From positions 162,572,576 to 162,636,575 of the forward strand of contig OZ038378.1 of NCBI GenBank assembly GCA_964036045.1: a stretch of DNA of 64,000 nt, given 5' to 3'. Position numbers and translations under genes: made by a program. The stretch's first letter is position 1. Every line of letters starts with the position of its first letter. Origin of the DNA: Eutreptiella sp. 'Long Island Sound 2002' (taxonomy: Eukaryota; Euglenozoa; Euglenophyceae; Eutreptiales; Eutreptiaceae). The notes under the pieces are model-generated. The model was given only the letters and a program-made list of their open reading frames with translations, was not told where the DNA came from and searched no databases. This document shows positions 20,401 to 32,052 of the stretch, piece by piece.

Positions 20401-21779
20401 ACTCGCGATCCTCCCGGGGGAGTCTCGTGGCGGAGTTTGGCCTCTGCCTCCTCCATTGCGGCGGCGGTGGCTGCGGCAGCTCGCGCTTCGGCCTCTTCCC
20501 GAGCACGAGCCGCCTCGGTCTCCCGGGCCTGCAGCAGCTGCGCCTTCTGCGCCTCCAACGCCGCCAGCTCCGCCTCCGTCTTGGCCTTCTCCTCAGCGAC
20601 CTTCCGTCGCGCGGCCTCGATGGCTTCCTTCTTGGCGGCATCCTCATGGGCCTTAGCCGTCGCTTCGGCGTGGGCCCTTTCCTCCGCCTCCTTCTTTGCC
20701 CTCTCTTGGGCAAGCGCCTCCCCCAGCGCCTTCACCTCGGCCTCCTTGCAGGCAATGGCCTCCTGCGTCAGGCGGGCTTCCTCGTCGGCTGCCGCCAACT
20801 CACCGTTGACCTGGGCAGTCGCTACCCCATGGGCGGCCATGGCCGTGAGTCCAGCCGCAATGGCCGCCACGGTCTGGGTTTGGATGGCCATGCCATGCGC
20901 CCACTGCGCAGCTTCCTCCTGGGCGATGCCGGCGGCGCCCTCCACAGCAGCGCTGTACTGCTTGGCTCGTTGCCGGGCAACCCGACGGTTGCAGGGCACC
21001 CCACAGGCGCGCTCACAGGCGCGCGCCACGTCCCTTTCGGGAGCGACGCTGCTGCTGGAGCTGGCCTGGTCGGCCGGCGTCCTCCCGCGGTGGGCCGACT
21101 CGATGTCGCTGCTGGGGCCTGCTGAGGCCTGCCGGGCCTTCAGGAGCAGCGAACGGGGCTTGGCCTGGGTCTGCTTGGCGACTTGGATGTAGTCGCCAAG
21201 GGTGGTGGAGCCGGGGTGGTGTCCACCATTGGGCCGTTGGGGACTGGGGGCTGGGGTTCCGCCCTTGGCGCCCTGGGCGGCTTCGGCAGCCAGGGACTCC
21301 TGGTACTCCCGCCACCTCCGGTCCCTCTTCTTGTCCCCGGCGGACCGCTTCTCCGTCCCCGGAGACGCGCTGCTGCTGCCCTGCAGCCTGCGCTCGCTTC
21401 CCGGTTCCGGGAACTTCTTCTCGATCACGTCCCACAGGGAGACGTTGATCGAGGCGCCCGACGGGTAGGCGTTGGGGTCCTCGTCCTCCTTGGTCCCGTC
21501 GGGGCGCAGCCCTTCGCCGGGCCTGTCCGGCCGGGTCCACGCCCTCCAGCGCCTCTGCTGGTGGCGGTACTCGTACCCCTCCGCCCGCAGCCAGTCCTCC
21601 ACGGCCTGCAGGCGGTCGGGGGCGATGTCCGTGCGGAGCTCGAAGCTCCTGGGCATGCCCCCTTCGCACTGGGGGTTGCTGTGGCGGTAATGCTGGTCCC
21701 AAACCAACCCACGCAGCAGGCGTGCTGCATGGGGGTGGGGCCGCGGCCACGTCCTGCCCGCTTCCTGCCAATTCACCAT
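17454..21779 (-). CDS. gag: gypsy element A gag
   Basis: Gag of element A, 1441 aa from the AUG at 21779 (context GCCATGG; a GTG 14 codons upstream keeps the frame open but is less likely in a eukaryote). Order from the N-terminus: a region with conserved Trp/His/Arg residues, a long Ala/Glu/Lys-rich coiled coil (about 335-450), an acidic stretch, a Gly/Pro-rich collagen-like tract (about 590-660), an Arg-rich segment, a retrotransposon gag core (about 950-1210) and a Cys/His knuckle near 1310-1330. It would assemble the particle and bind the RNA. No stop or frameshift. Pol follows in frame after the UAG. Confidence 0.92.
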   Translation of the reverse strand: MVNWQEAGRTWPRPHPHAARLLRGLVWDQHYRHSNPQCEGGMPRSFELRTDIAPDRLQAVEDWLRAEGYEYRHQQRRWRAWTRPDRPGEGLRPDGTKEDEDPNAYPSGASINVSLWDVIEKKFPEPGSERRLQGSSSASPGTEKRSAGDKKRDRRWREYQESLAAEAAQGAKGGTPAPSPQRPNGGHHPGSTTLGDYIQVAKQTQAKPRSLLLKARQASAGPSSDIESAHRGRTPADQASSSSSVAPERDVARACERACGVPCNRRVARQRAKQYSAAVEGAAGIAQEEAAQWAHGMAIQTQTVAAIAAGLTAMAAHGVATAQVNGELAAADEEARLTQEAIACKEAEVKALGEALAQERAKKEAEERAHAEATAKAHEDAAKKEAIEAARRKVAEEKAKTEAELAALEAQKAQLLQARETEAARAREEAEARAAAATAAAMEEAEAKLRHETPPGGSRVETLRRLFEGDASSRMKLDEADTGSSGSGSTTARRRRKGKGKTPERPRRPAGGHPHDSDPFFTASDGDERGRRHRQVVAWTGGSGGDVPMEGEDEDPPPPYRSSESSVTETPRWGDMDEDDDMDFGITRRRPSSDPPRRPGGDPPGPPGGGPSGPPGGRPPSGPPGGGPPGGGGPPGPGGPGGGPPGGPPGDPGDPPGNGVPDATWRWIVYLRRRVQLLELEVDTGKSEMARISTVAARAQKDLDIARAETKSLTNVVSGLQERLDALEARGRVGSDHPPLESGSSDDGWGPGPGPGRPHAPGGAPRSRPSASAPSLSAPSHHSAGRRNERVPPGSGSEEWRDEWLSADYHNRRAPPRTPVRPRRPPPAPVSIPRAGGRYGGLRDEVPRGDVEWDVGEGEDLDLDLDLEEFDISPPRGVRREAAERSRRRRDEDAYMDAVRREHFGSAYVEEPRRSHRDSMEEMDVAAVGVRGRGRWEPRSTSRPAFMVSKAADAAVWEDLKDIKPPMYDGNPLNLDRFLEKLDDWGLTVTEDQPPADAERYVFRRFRYRLPEVLGELYFVATKEGKIKTLKDAKKWLNEQERVDAPQVAAKRWKSIKLEHDGREIRLREWRDFRGKYTLFRRNVEDWNEGDEQARLLSMLPEAWIKRVTKEESKRAKSNHTVKMMLPKEYHTNVVSWAKKNVARDVKRHSLRNALLITVSGDREKTAIWRLDDCELSGQTIRLQPIPARMSCDEILEWVGEEVLKEYRNLHHTRGLRPGDRDVNYVGEGPGGESAMDPAGAGGDETLVDDDDDDEPAEMAVCAFVAKNLSAGTKPANWKPLQPGWKKQEKRDPRRIGDPPLSFGEFIRAHPQGCFVCYGRKKGFNHDHRTCPVHKADTETYKKAHGSKKRAPAGIRETKMEVDKDELAKLMSSVGTELAKEIQEIKRNWVPRSDNKNKENNQNDQNKDKNKGKGGGKGGRKKGVNDVEAEENTPSSTTDAP

Positions 21780-22219
21780 GGCAGCGGGGGCGTAGATGGT
21801 CTTGAAGTCCTTGATGTGCACTCGTTCACCTCAACGAACTGGTTGTGGTTGTTGGGGAGGGTGCTGCAGCACTGGATTGGAAGTGCGGCTGGTGCTGGTC
21901 AGCCGGTGGTTGTGGAGGTGGTTGACGCGGCCTTGCTGGTCGGCCGGTGGGACTCCGGGTCGGCCAATGGGGCTGATGAAGGAGTCCTGGTCTGTGCACC
22001 TCTTTCACGGCTGCTGCGCGGTCAGGGCGGTGCTCTTGACGGCGCTGCGGGCTCCGTGACGAACTCGGCGCTGTCGCTGAGTGGCGCTGCGAGCTGCTGC
22101 GCTGCGCTGCGAGACGCTGCGCTGCGCTGCGAGCTACAAGCTGCGCCGCGCTGCTGCGACGCGCTGCTCGGGGTTGGTGGCCCCGAGTGGCACGCGAGGG
22201 TTGGGTAACCCCGCGGCGG
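21780..22219 (-). other. 5' leader of element A
   Basis: About 440 nt between the primer-binding site and the gag AUG. It contains a GCTGCG-rich run at about 22085-22175 that would be highly structured in RNA. No gene. Confidence 0.7.
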
Positions 22220-22230
22220 TGAAACGCTTT
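22220..22230 (-). promoter_or_regulatory. self-complementary primer-binding site, element A
   Basis: Immediately after the LTR end on the element strand: AAAGCGTTTCA. It is perfectly complementary to TGAAACGCTTT inside the LTR (22343-22353). It does not begin with TGG, as a site for a tRNA 3' CCA end would. This is the arrangement of self-primed Tf1-type elements. Confidence 0.7.
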
Positions 22231-25177
22231 TGACGCGTTCCCGTGGGGGGCCAGCCACGGGACGCTGCGGTGACACGCACAAGTGAGCAGGCAGGCAAGG
22301 CACTACGCTCACAAGGGCATCAATACGCCTGTGTCATGTGACAAAGCGTTTCAGAATCCTTGCCACTCTGCAAAGAGGGAACAAATGTATGTACAACAAC
22401 ACATCAGGATATGTACACATGGGGTTAAGACTGGACTGGGGTAAGGGCACCACAGGACAATAGACACTCAGTCCTAACTCGTATCCCAATCCCTGGTCCG
22501 ACCCTCTCAGTGGCTGATGGGGGCGGGGGCTCAAACACAACCCATGCCCTGCTCAGTCCGGACCCTGAAACCCTGCCAATAGGGGGGGTGTCCCGCCCAG
22601 CCACAGGCGAGTTCCTGGGAACCAAGGGGCTCCAAGGCCAACCGACAGTTGCTCCCTATGCTCCCTTAATGGCAGGTCCCAACTCCACTCTGAGCCAGAG
22701 ATATGGCCCCGCCATTATCACCCAGGAGTTGGTAGCTGAAAATGGGCTGTTTCAGCCCAAACTGAAGTTAACTCCAAAATTCCCAAAATTGACCCCTCGT
22801 CTGGACCCGCCAGAGGTAGGGACGAGGCAACTGACCCTATGCCCTTCGAGTACGAACTCCCTGGAGCCCTCACCCAACCTGGTTTCCTCTGAGGTCCCGG
22901 CATCAGGGCAACACGGATGAGTCAAGTGGGGTCATGATGCCAAAATCACCAAAATTGGCGTCATTCCCACGCGTGGCTCGCTCGGCCAAGGTAAGGCCAA
23001 TGGCTCACAGGGTAGGAGGCAGGACCTAGGACTTATATCTGAGTGTACAACTTGGGTTTAGGTCCGGGCTCCCTATGGGCTTAGAGAAATGGGGCCGCCA
23101 ATTGACCACACGGAAGGGGGAAATTGGGGTCCCAAAATTGGGTCATTTTGGCTGCCTGAAATGAGCCAAAATTCGGTGTGCTCCCAATAGTATATCTCCA
23201 CGCCGGCTTGGAGATCGGATTCGCCATTCCATACGTGATCCACCGGGAGTCCAACGGAGACTCCCATGCCCTTGGCTCTCAAAGATCTCCATGCCACTCG
23301 GCGTGGTGACGATCCCAATTGGGTCCACAAATGCAAAAATGGCAAAATTGCCCATACTCAATTTGGCCTAGCGCCTTGACGAAGGCGGCTCCGCTTCGCC
23401 CACGTGGTGTGTGGACCATGGGGACCATTACCCATAACACCCATGTCATATACGGTCCATTGGTCCATGCGTCCGGCGTGCACGAAGGTTAGAACATGGG
23501 GCACGGCGGGCAGCGAAAGTGGAAAAAAAGCTCAAAATGGCCAAAAATGCGCACACTCATGGTTAGGGCAAATGAGGCACATGCCCGACTCGGACCGGAG
23601 TGTGCCATAGGATTGGTATCAAGTCATATATGTCCAACATATCTTTGGGGCGTCGCCCAACTCCTCCGGTATTGGGAATGGCAGGGTCGCCAAGTGAGCC
23701 CATGATTTGGGATAGTCCCAAATCGCCAACATGGCGGCCACGGTATGCCAAGCCTAAGAGGAGTTGTTCGCCGGGTCCAAGATATGTTGGCTACCGCAGT
23801 ACGTACCCTCATAACATACTTGGGTCATGATGTCAATTGAGCGCAACGTTGAGATATACGTTCGCCACTTGACATCGTGACGAGCCAAAAATGGCAAAAT
23901 TGGCACAAAGACACACAAAAGTGCATTGAAAGGTGCACAATTATATTATAATATCTTTGGCTTGGTTCGTGCAATCAACTAATCCTTCTAAACACAATGA
24001 CTTGACACCAATGACCTTCGATCCCACATATGTGCTCCACTTGGGGCGCCTTGAAAGGTTACGAGCGCTGCTTCCCAAGTGGGCACATGAAAATATGGAA
24101 AAATGTAAAATACACACCTTGCTCCCAACGCATCGCTTCGGGATCACCACACGAGCTTCCCTTCACGAAGGTTAGGCTTGCAATTGACCGTAGGGAGTAC
24201 GGAGAAGGGGCTTGCACAATATGAGGTCCATTGGCGGGCTTGGCTTGGAGTAATGGACCCGCCAAATGGGCACGCAACACAACACATGGCACATACCATA
24301 TATTGCCCAAAAAAGTAGCTCCCACCACGATATGTCATGCCCCTCCAAGGGCATAACTTTGTGTCAATCGCTCATAGGAACTCAAGGAGAGTTCCTATGC
24401 AACACCAACACTTGCGCGCTACACTCGAAAGTTATCTTAACGCACGCAACATCATGGCCAAAGAGTTATAACGCAAACTCTACCCTCTTGACCATGATCC
24501 ATTACACTAGCGCGCATGTGTGGAAACGCAAGGCATATAAAGCTTCCTAAATTACGTCGGGAGTATTGTGAATACATCCCACGTTTCCTTATCGTCAATA
24601 CTCGCAAGCAACACGAGATATGACCTTCACAAGTGGCCTCACGAATCAACTTTGTTTTGCCCATATCTTTAAGACAAATGGAGGGCAGGATAAAAGGGAA
24701 GTTGATTCGTGTATACGGAAGCACGTAGGTCCACTCGAAAGAGGGCAAATCAAGTGCGGCGATGTCGAAGTCGAAAATCCGATTTCGACATCCTGAAAAA
24801 TTCGGATTAAGGTTGCGAGTATTAATTATGAAAATTGCGGAAGCATCCATGCAGTTCCTGGCGACTTTGGAGCCTTCGTCGCGGATAGCGTTAAAATTTC
24901 CATTATAAACAGTTAAACTGGCGGTTACGGTAAAGTCGCGAACCAACCGCCAGCAGTCAAAACAGTGAGTATCAGAACGGAAGCGTAAAAATTGACGGAA
25001 ACAATATGAAAATAAAACCCTGTTGATTCCTGATATTCTGATACACAAATCTCCGCTGGCGGTGCATCGGTTGCCGATGCGGGGCTTCACGGCACGGAAC
25101 ACGCCGTGCATGGGGTTAGTGGACCGGAGACCGGTTGTATGCCGTAACCTGGCCATGGGGTTCTGGGTACCGCTTCA
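22231..25177 (-). repeat. 5' LTR of gypsy element A
   Basis: 2947 bp, TGACGCG...CGCTTCA on the plus strand. Full length, and about 0.25% different from the surviving part of the 3' LTR at 605-3104. Sequence beyond the right end is the interrupted CD LTR (CCCTCGTGACC), so the target duplication here would start CCCT; the left copy was lost in the junction deletion. Confidence 0.93.
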
Positions 25178-25915
25178 CCCTCGTGACCATGATCCATTAC
25201 GCTAGCGCGCACGTGTGGAGACGCAAGGCATATAATGCTTCCTAAATTACGTCGGGAGTATTGTGAATACATCCCACGTTTCCTTATTATCATTCCTCGC
25301 AAGCGGCACGAGATATGACCCTCACAAGTGGCCTCACGAATCAACTTTGTTTTGCCCATATCTCTAAGACAAATGGAGGGCAAGATAAAAGGAAAGTTGA
25401 TTCGTGCATAGGGAAGCACGTAGGTCCACTCGAAAGAGGTCAAATCAAGTGCGGGGATGTCGAAGTCGAAAATCCGATTTCCCCATCCTGAAAAATTCGG
25501 ATTAAGGTTGCGAGTGTAGAATGTGCAAATTGCGGATGCATCAATGCAATTCCTGAAGACTTTAGAGTCTTCGTCACGATTTGCGCTAAAATATCTGTAT
25601 ATAACAGTTAGACTGGCGGTTACGCTAAAGTCGCGAGCTAACCGCCAGCTGTCAAAACAGTGAATATCAGAACGGAAGCGTAAAAATTGACGGAAACAAT
25701 ATGATAATAAAACCCTGTTGATTCCTGATGTTCTGATATATAAATCTCCGCTGGCAGTGCATCGGTTGCCGATGCGGGGCTTTACGGCACGGAACACGCT
25801 CCCGCCAGGCTCGCACCGGGCGTCAACGGGCGTCTTCCCTTCCGTACATGGGGTTAGTGGACCGGAGACCGGTTGTATGCCCTACCCTAGCCATGGGGTT
25901 CTGGGTACCGCTTCA
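25178..25915 (-). repeat. 3' LTR of gypsy element CD, right piece
   Basis: 738 bp aligned without gaps to 57061-57798, with about eleven substitutions by eye. With 1-591 it rebuilds the CD LTR across the insertion of A; only two bases at the junction (57059-57060 in the intact copy) are unaccounted for. It ends CTTCA and is followed by the polypurine tract at 25916-25926. Confidence 0.92.
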
Positions 25916-27388
25916 CCCCCCTCCTTAGAGCAAACCCTGGGGGGGGCTCCATAACACCCACGCATGGCCGCGGGTACCCAGGACCATTTTCTGAAGGGGG
26001 TGGGTGTCACATCCTCACTTCAGGCTGACTCGCAGGTTAGGCTGCCCAAATCCAACAGTAAGATAGGTACGGTGCTGTAGCTGTTAGTAACTGCAAGTAT
26101 AGTATCAAGTATCAAGTCCCGGGTCCTGGCGGCGATTGTTCGGCATCCAAAGGACCCGTTAACCCATACCAGGCGCACCGGGTGCCGGCTGCTACGGTCA
26201 CCACCACAGTGGCAGTGGCATACACGGCCAACATAGGCGTCACACGAAGACCGAGGTGGTCCCACAGGTCGAGAGCGACCACAAAGATCCATCAGGCTAC
26301 CCCAAGCTTCCCAAGGCCCGCCGGCTGGGGGAGAGTCCCCACGGGTCCTTCCTCGGGCGCACCATGTCCATATCCATACGACGCGAGTCCAGAGTGGTAC
26401 AGCCGAACGAGCTCCTCCTTAAGGGATCGGGCGTCAAGGCCGTCTTTTCCCTCGCCCTATTACCACGAAGGCCATACATGAAAGAGTCCCCATGCAGTGT
26501 GGGCGGAGGCGTCGACTCCTCAAACCACCAGTTTCCCAGGCAGACTGACCGAGGTCAGGAGCACCGGAGGCCGCCATCCGACTGCAAGTGCGTCTGCAAA
26601 TCGGTAGGCTCACACTGGGACTGACAGTGGCGGACCGCTGGGAGTGTAGTCAGGCAACTGGGCTTCCCGCCTGGCGCCATCAGGATCTCCACATCACAGC
26701 GAATAGGGCACACGGTATCACGGGCACTCAAACAGAAGAATCTGTACTTAGGTACTGGTCCAGGCTGGACCTTAAGCAAAAACATGTAAACGGCGACTCA
26801 GGGTGCCTTCGTAGTTGATTCGCATCCCGTCGGGGGGGAAAAACAGCCGGTGATGGGCTGACAACACATACAGATGCACATATCCTGGGGAACAGAAAAC
26901 CAAGCAATAAGCGGGGTAAAAAGGCGTGTACACACACTCTGGATAGAGCGCCAAACCACGCCACGGTTAGGATAAGGCATATGCAGGAGGGTGGACAGGA
27001 AACCGCCTGAGTTCAGGCCATATATAGTCTGCAGACACACGTCGACTGGTCTGGATTCCGCAAGTGCCATGGAACCAGACCACACACCAAAAATTGCAAT
27101 GCCGATGACAGCGGCATCCGTTACGCAACGTCGTATGGGCTTCAAGGCCCCAAGAGCTCAGAAATATGAAGGTCAGTCGCCGCACCTGGTTTCCCAAGGA
27201 TTCAGCAGGGGGGGAGTGACTAATAGAAGTGAAAAAGAGGGGCCATCCTCCTCTGGATTCAGCAGGGGGGGGTATATGGCCACTCTGATGGCAGGTCACC
27301 GAAAGATGTAAAAGAGCGAGCAAGTGAGGGACGATCCGTCGACCACACAAGCGCTCAAACTGCATCAGGGGAGAGGTCAGGGCGCTGA
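25916..27388 (-). other. 3' UTR and polypurine tract of element CD
   Basis: It starts with CCCCCCTCCTT on the plus strand (AAGGAGGGGGG on the element strand) and runs 1.47 kb to the pol stop. It is diverged from the A and B 3' UTRs by scattered substitutions and small indels, but has the same GGATTCAGCAGGGGGGG direct repeats (near 27200 and 27258). No gene seen. Confidence 0.8.
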
Positions 27389-28740
27389 TCAGGCACCCCT
27401 GGCTGCAATCGCCCGGGTGAGTGCTGCCACGTCCGAGACATGGATCTTGGTCTTGTGCTTGCGGATGTACTCCATGAAGGGAGTATTAACCCGCGGCACG
27501 AACGAGAAGACGGGTTCCCAGGTATCATGGGACGGCCCATAGCCTCGCCAACGAACCTTGAACTCCAGGCCTCCGGGTGCCGAGGCGTTCGGACGCTGAG
27601 CAAGGATCTTCTCGACTGTATAGTCGTCCTGCTCAGCATAGTCGTCGTCCGAATCGGCCTCATGTGCGGCGTAGCTCAGGGACACATGCTGGCCACAGAG
27701 GTCGGGTTTCCGCACACGGAGTTGACTCTCGTGGCGCTCCCGGAATTGTCCGTGACCCACCTTGATGCGGTAGGTGTCCTCACCAATCCTGCCGACCACC
27801 TCGCCGGGTGTGAACCAGGTTTTGGTGCGGTGGGTGCCCATAGGGCGGGGTCTGATCACCCACACCGGGTCTCCCACCCTGAACTTCTGCGCTGTCGAGC
27901 TCGGGGCGGACTTCTGACGCTCAGCATGCTCCTTCTCGAGTAGCTGGCGGATGTCCCGCGCCGTTTGCTCTTGCCGCGCGAAGAATTCTTTGGCGTCCAT
28001 CGCCATACCATCACCAGACAAGGGAAGTCCCCGACCAAGGGGGTCCCTGCCGAACAGAATCTGGTGAGGGGACAAACCACCCGGCGTGGGGGTGTCATGA
28101 TGGGCCTTCAGAGCAGGCCAGATCTCCTCAAACCAGTTCCGCCGTGGATTGGTGATGTGAATCTTGCGCAGCTTCTCGAACAGCTGCCGTCCAGCCACTT
28201 CAGCACGGCCGTTAGACCGGCTGAGATAGGCGACGCTCTTGGCATGACGTATTCCCATGAGGGAACACATAGCCTTGAACCAGCCACCAGTAAACTGGGG
28301 CCCTCGGTCACTGCAAATGGTGCGGGGGATGTCAAAGACGGTCAGCCAATGACGAATCATCATGACTGCCACCTCCTTGGCAAACAACCCCTTTTTGCGT
28401 GCCGGAACAGCTACAACGTAACCGCTGTGGCGGTCCACACAGAGAACCACACAGTCAAAGGTCTCCTTGCCGATGTGCACTTCGGGCATGGAGAAGACGT
28501 CCATGGCCACGCTCTCCATGGGCTGGTCAGGAACCGGGGTCCATTGGGCTTCCCCCTTGACGTTCCGGTTATCGGGATTGCAGGCCTGGCAGACCGAGCA
28601 ACCCTTCCTGACCTTCTTGATGGCGGTGTAGAGAACGATATGGTCGATCTCGAACCGGCGCTGCATGTCGAGGGCTTGCTTCTTGACCCCTGGGTGCAGC
28701 ATGTGGTGGTGCCAAGCTTCACAAAGCTCGAGCACCCGGG
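27389..28740 (-). pseudogene. pol: element CD pol, integrase-chromodomain piece
   Basis: C-terminal 450 residues of CD's pol: zinc-binding region (HHHMLHPG ... CSVCQAC), integrase core with AMD, CSDRG and GRAEVAG residues, linker, and chromodomain (YTVEKIL ... WRGYG ... TWEP), ending in TGA. It is cut at the linker before the integrase, exactly where the other part of the gene starts at 46427; insertion X with element B lies between. No stop or frameshift in this piece, but it has no start of its own. Confidence 0.92.
28727..28740. repeat. 14-bp target duplication of insertion X, left
   Basis: CTCGAGCACCCGGG, repeated exactly at 46427-46440. In A and B this sequence occurs once at the same place in pol, so it was duplicated when the gene was split. 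Confidence 0.88.
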
Positions 28741-29106
28741 GCAGGAGCGGTACTCCAAGGCTGCTGGTCCGAGCCCGGCCGGGCTGCATCGGGGACCATG
28801 GCAAACGTCACCCGGAGCCATGGATGCAACCGGTGACAGGCGAGCCGGTACACAGTCCAGGAGGGGGTCGCCTGCCAAGCGGAGCGGCCCCGCAACTCAA
28901 GCCACAAGGGTGAGGCGTTCGTACCGTAGACAAGCGGGAGCAATACCCCTTGTGGTGAGAGATACTCCACACGGCTGGGCAGCCCCCAGAGCTGCCGCCC
29001 GAAGGAGGGGGCATGTGGCCCTACTCATGGACACATGTGGGGACACCCTCCCACCTGGGACACATGCACCGGGTGGCCGCGACAATGCCTTCCCAAGCAC
29101 ATGCAG
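28741..29106 (+). mobile_element. insertion X, left part (SINE-like or truncated LINE)
   Basis: 366 bp of GC-rich sequence with no convincing coding potential, between the pol break and the 3' LTR of B. With 46301-46426 it forms a unit of about 490 bp bounded by 14-bp duplications and ending in a repeated ACCT tail, which suggests a non-LTR retroposon on the plus strand. I could not identify tRNA-derived A and B boxes. The motif GCAGGAGCGG occurs at its start and again at 46301. Confidence 0.6.
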
Positions 29107-32052
29107 TGACGCGTTCCCGTGGGGGGCCGGCCACGGGACGCTGCGGTGACACGCACAGGTGAGCAGGCAGGCAAGGCACTACGCTCACAAGGGCATCAAT
29201 ACGCCTGTGTCATGTGACAAAGCGTTTCAGAATCCTTGCCACTCTGCAAAGAGGGAACGAAAGTATGTACAGCAACACATCAGGATATGTACACATGGGG
29301 TTAAGACTGGACTGGGGTAAGGGCATCAAGGGACAATAGACACTCAGTCCCGACTCATATCCCAATCCCAGGTCCGACCCTCTCAGTGGCTGATGGGGGC
29401 GGGGGCTCAAACACAACCCATGCCCTGCTCAGTCCGGACCCTGAAACCCTGCCAATGGGAGAGGTGTCCCGCACAGCCACAGGCGAGTTCCTGGGAACCA
29501 ATGGGTTCCAAGGCCAACCGACAGTGGCTCCCTATGCTCCCTTAACGGCAGGTCCCAACTCCACTCTGAGCCAGAGATATGGCCCCGCCATTATCACCCG
29601 GGAGTTGGTAGCTGAAAATGGGCTGTTTCAGCCCAAACTGAAATTGGCTTGAAAAACTCCAAAATTGACCCCTCGTCCGGACCCGCCAGAGGTAGGGACG
29701 AGGCAACTGACCCTATGCCCTTCGAGTACGAACTCCCTGGAGCCCTCACCCAACCTGGTTCCCTCTGAGGTCCCGGCATCAGGGCAACACGGATGAGTCA
29801 AGTGGGGTCATGATGCCAAAATCACCAAAATTGGCGTCATTCCCACGCGCGGCTCGCTCGGCCAAGGTGAGGCCAATGGCTCACAGGGTAGGAGGCAGGA
29901 CCTAGGACTTATATCTGAGTGTACAACTTGGATTTAGGTCCGGGCTCCCTATGGGCTTAGAGAAATGGGGCCGCCAATTGACCACACGGAAGGGGGAAAT
30001 TGGGGTCCCAAAATTGGGTCATTTTGGCTGCTTGAAATGAGCCAAAATTCGGTGTGCTCCCAATAGTATATCTCCACGCCGGCTTGGAGATCGGATCCGC
30101 CATTCCATACGTGATCCACCGGGAGTCCAACGGAGACTCCCATGCCCTTGGCTCTCAAAGATCTCCATGCCACTCGGCGTGGTGACGATCCCAATCGGGT
30201 CCACAAATGCAAAAATGGCAAAATTGCCCATACTCAATTTGGCCTAGCGCCTTGACGAAGGCGGCTCCGCTTCGCCCACGTGGTGTGTGGACCATGGGGA
30301 CCATTACCCATAACACCCATGTCATATATGGTCCATTGGTCCATGCGTCCGGCGTGCATGAAGGTTAGAACATGGGGCACGGCGGGCAGCAAAAGTGGAA
30401 AAATGCTCAAAATGGCCAAAATTGCGCACTCTCATGGTTAGGGCAAATGAGGCACGTGCCCGACTCGGACCGGAGTGTGCCTTAGGATTGATGTCAAGTC
30501 ATATGTGTCCAACATATCTTTGGGGCGTCGCCCAACTCCTCCGGTGTTGGGAATGGCAGGGTCGCCAAGTGAGCCCATGATTTGGGATAGTCCCAAATCG
30601 CCAACATGGCGGCCACGGTATGCCAAGCCTAAGAGGAGCTATTCGCCGGGTCCAAGATATGTTGGGCACCGAAGTATGTACCCTCATATCATACTTGGGT
30701 CATGATGTCAATTGAGCGCAACGTTGAGATATACGTTCGCCACTTGACATCATGACGAGCCAAAAATGGCAAAATTGACACAATGACACACAAAAGTGCC
30801 TTGAAAGGTCTACAATTATATTATAATATCTCCGGCTCGGATCGTGCAATCACTTAATCCTTCTAAACACAATGACTTGACACCATTGACCTTCGATCCC
30901 ACATATGTGCTCCACTTGGGGCGCCTTGAAAGGTTACGAGCGCTGCTTCCCAAGTGGGCACATGAAAATATGGAAAATTGTATAACACACACTTTGCTCC
31001 CAACGCATCGCTTCGGGATCACCACACAAGCTTCCCTTCACGAAGGTTAGGCTTGCAATTGACCGTAGGGAGTGTGGAGAAGGGGCTTGCAGAATATGAG
31101 GTCCATTGGCGGGCTTGTCTTGGAGCAATGGGCCCGCCAAATGGGCACGCAACACAACACATGGCACATACCAAATATTGCCCAAAAATGTAGCTCCCAC
31201 CACGATATGTCATGCCCCTCCAAGGGCATATCTTTGTGTCAATCGCCCATAGGAACTCAAGGAGAGTTCCTATGCAACACCAACACTTGCGCGCTACACT
31301 CGAAAGTTATCTTAACGCACGCAATATCATGGTCATAGAGTTATAACGCAAACTCTACCCTCTTGACCATGATCCATTACACTAGCGCGCATGTGTGGAT
31401 ACGCAAGGCATATAAAGCTTCCTAAATTACGTCGGGAGTATTGTGAATACATCCCACGTTTCCTTATCGTCAATACTCGCAAGCAACACGAGATATGACC
31501 TTCACAAGTGGCCTCACGAATCAACTTTGTTTTGCCCATATCTTTAAGACAAATGGAGGGCAGGATAAAAGGGAAGTTGATTCGTGTATACGGAAGCACG
31601 TAGGTCCACTCGAAAGAGGTCAAATCAAGTGCGGGGATGTCGAAGTCGAAAATCCGATTTCGACATCCTGAAAAATTCGGATTAAGGTTGCGAGTATTAA
31701 TTATGAAAATTGCGGAAGCATCCATGCAGTTCCTGGCGACTTTGGAGCCTTCGTCGCGGATAGCGTTAAAATTTCCATTATAAACAGTTAAACTGGCGGT
31801 TACGGTAAAGTCGCGAACCAACCGCCAGCAGTCAAAACAGTGAGTATCGGAACGGAAGCATAAAAATTGACGGAAACAATATGAAAATAAAACCCTGTTG
31901 ATTCCTGATATTCTGATACACAAATCTCCGCTGGCGGTGCATCGGTTGCCGATGCGGGGCTTCACGGCACGGAACACGCCGTGCATGGGGTTAGTGGACC
32001 GGAGACCGGTTGTATGCCGTAACCCGGCCATGGGGTTCTGGGTACCGCTTCA
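29107..32052 (-). repeat. 3' LTR of gypsy element B
   Basis: 2946 bp, TG...CA, same length as the 5' LTR at 43355-46300 with nine substitutions by eye (about 0.3%). Flanked on the left by GCAG, which also follows the other LTR (46301-46304): a possible 4-bp target duplication. A minus-strand open frame of about 230 codons lies at 31333-32031. Confidence 0.95.

Noticed and set aside
20134-21192. Plus-strand open frame of about 350 codons over gag of A (and its twin at 41258-42316)
   Set aside because: Antisense to the Ala/Glu-rich coiled coil; the Ala/Ser composition is what the GC-rich complementary strand gives. No domain and no start context.
22220-22230. tRNA primer-binding site
   Set aside because: The site does not start with TGG and matches no tRNA 3' end I know; complementarity to the LTR explains it better.
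28404-28804. Separate gene start upstream of the integrase piece
   Set aside because: The open frame reads past the break at 28740 into X by chance; homology stops exactly at the duplication.
28741-29106. tRNA-derived SINE head
   Set aside because: A GTTCG near 28917 hints at a B box, but no A box at the right distance or tRNA fold was found.
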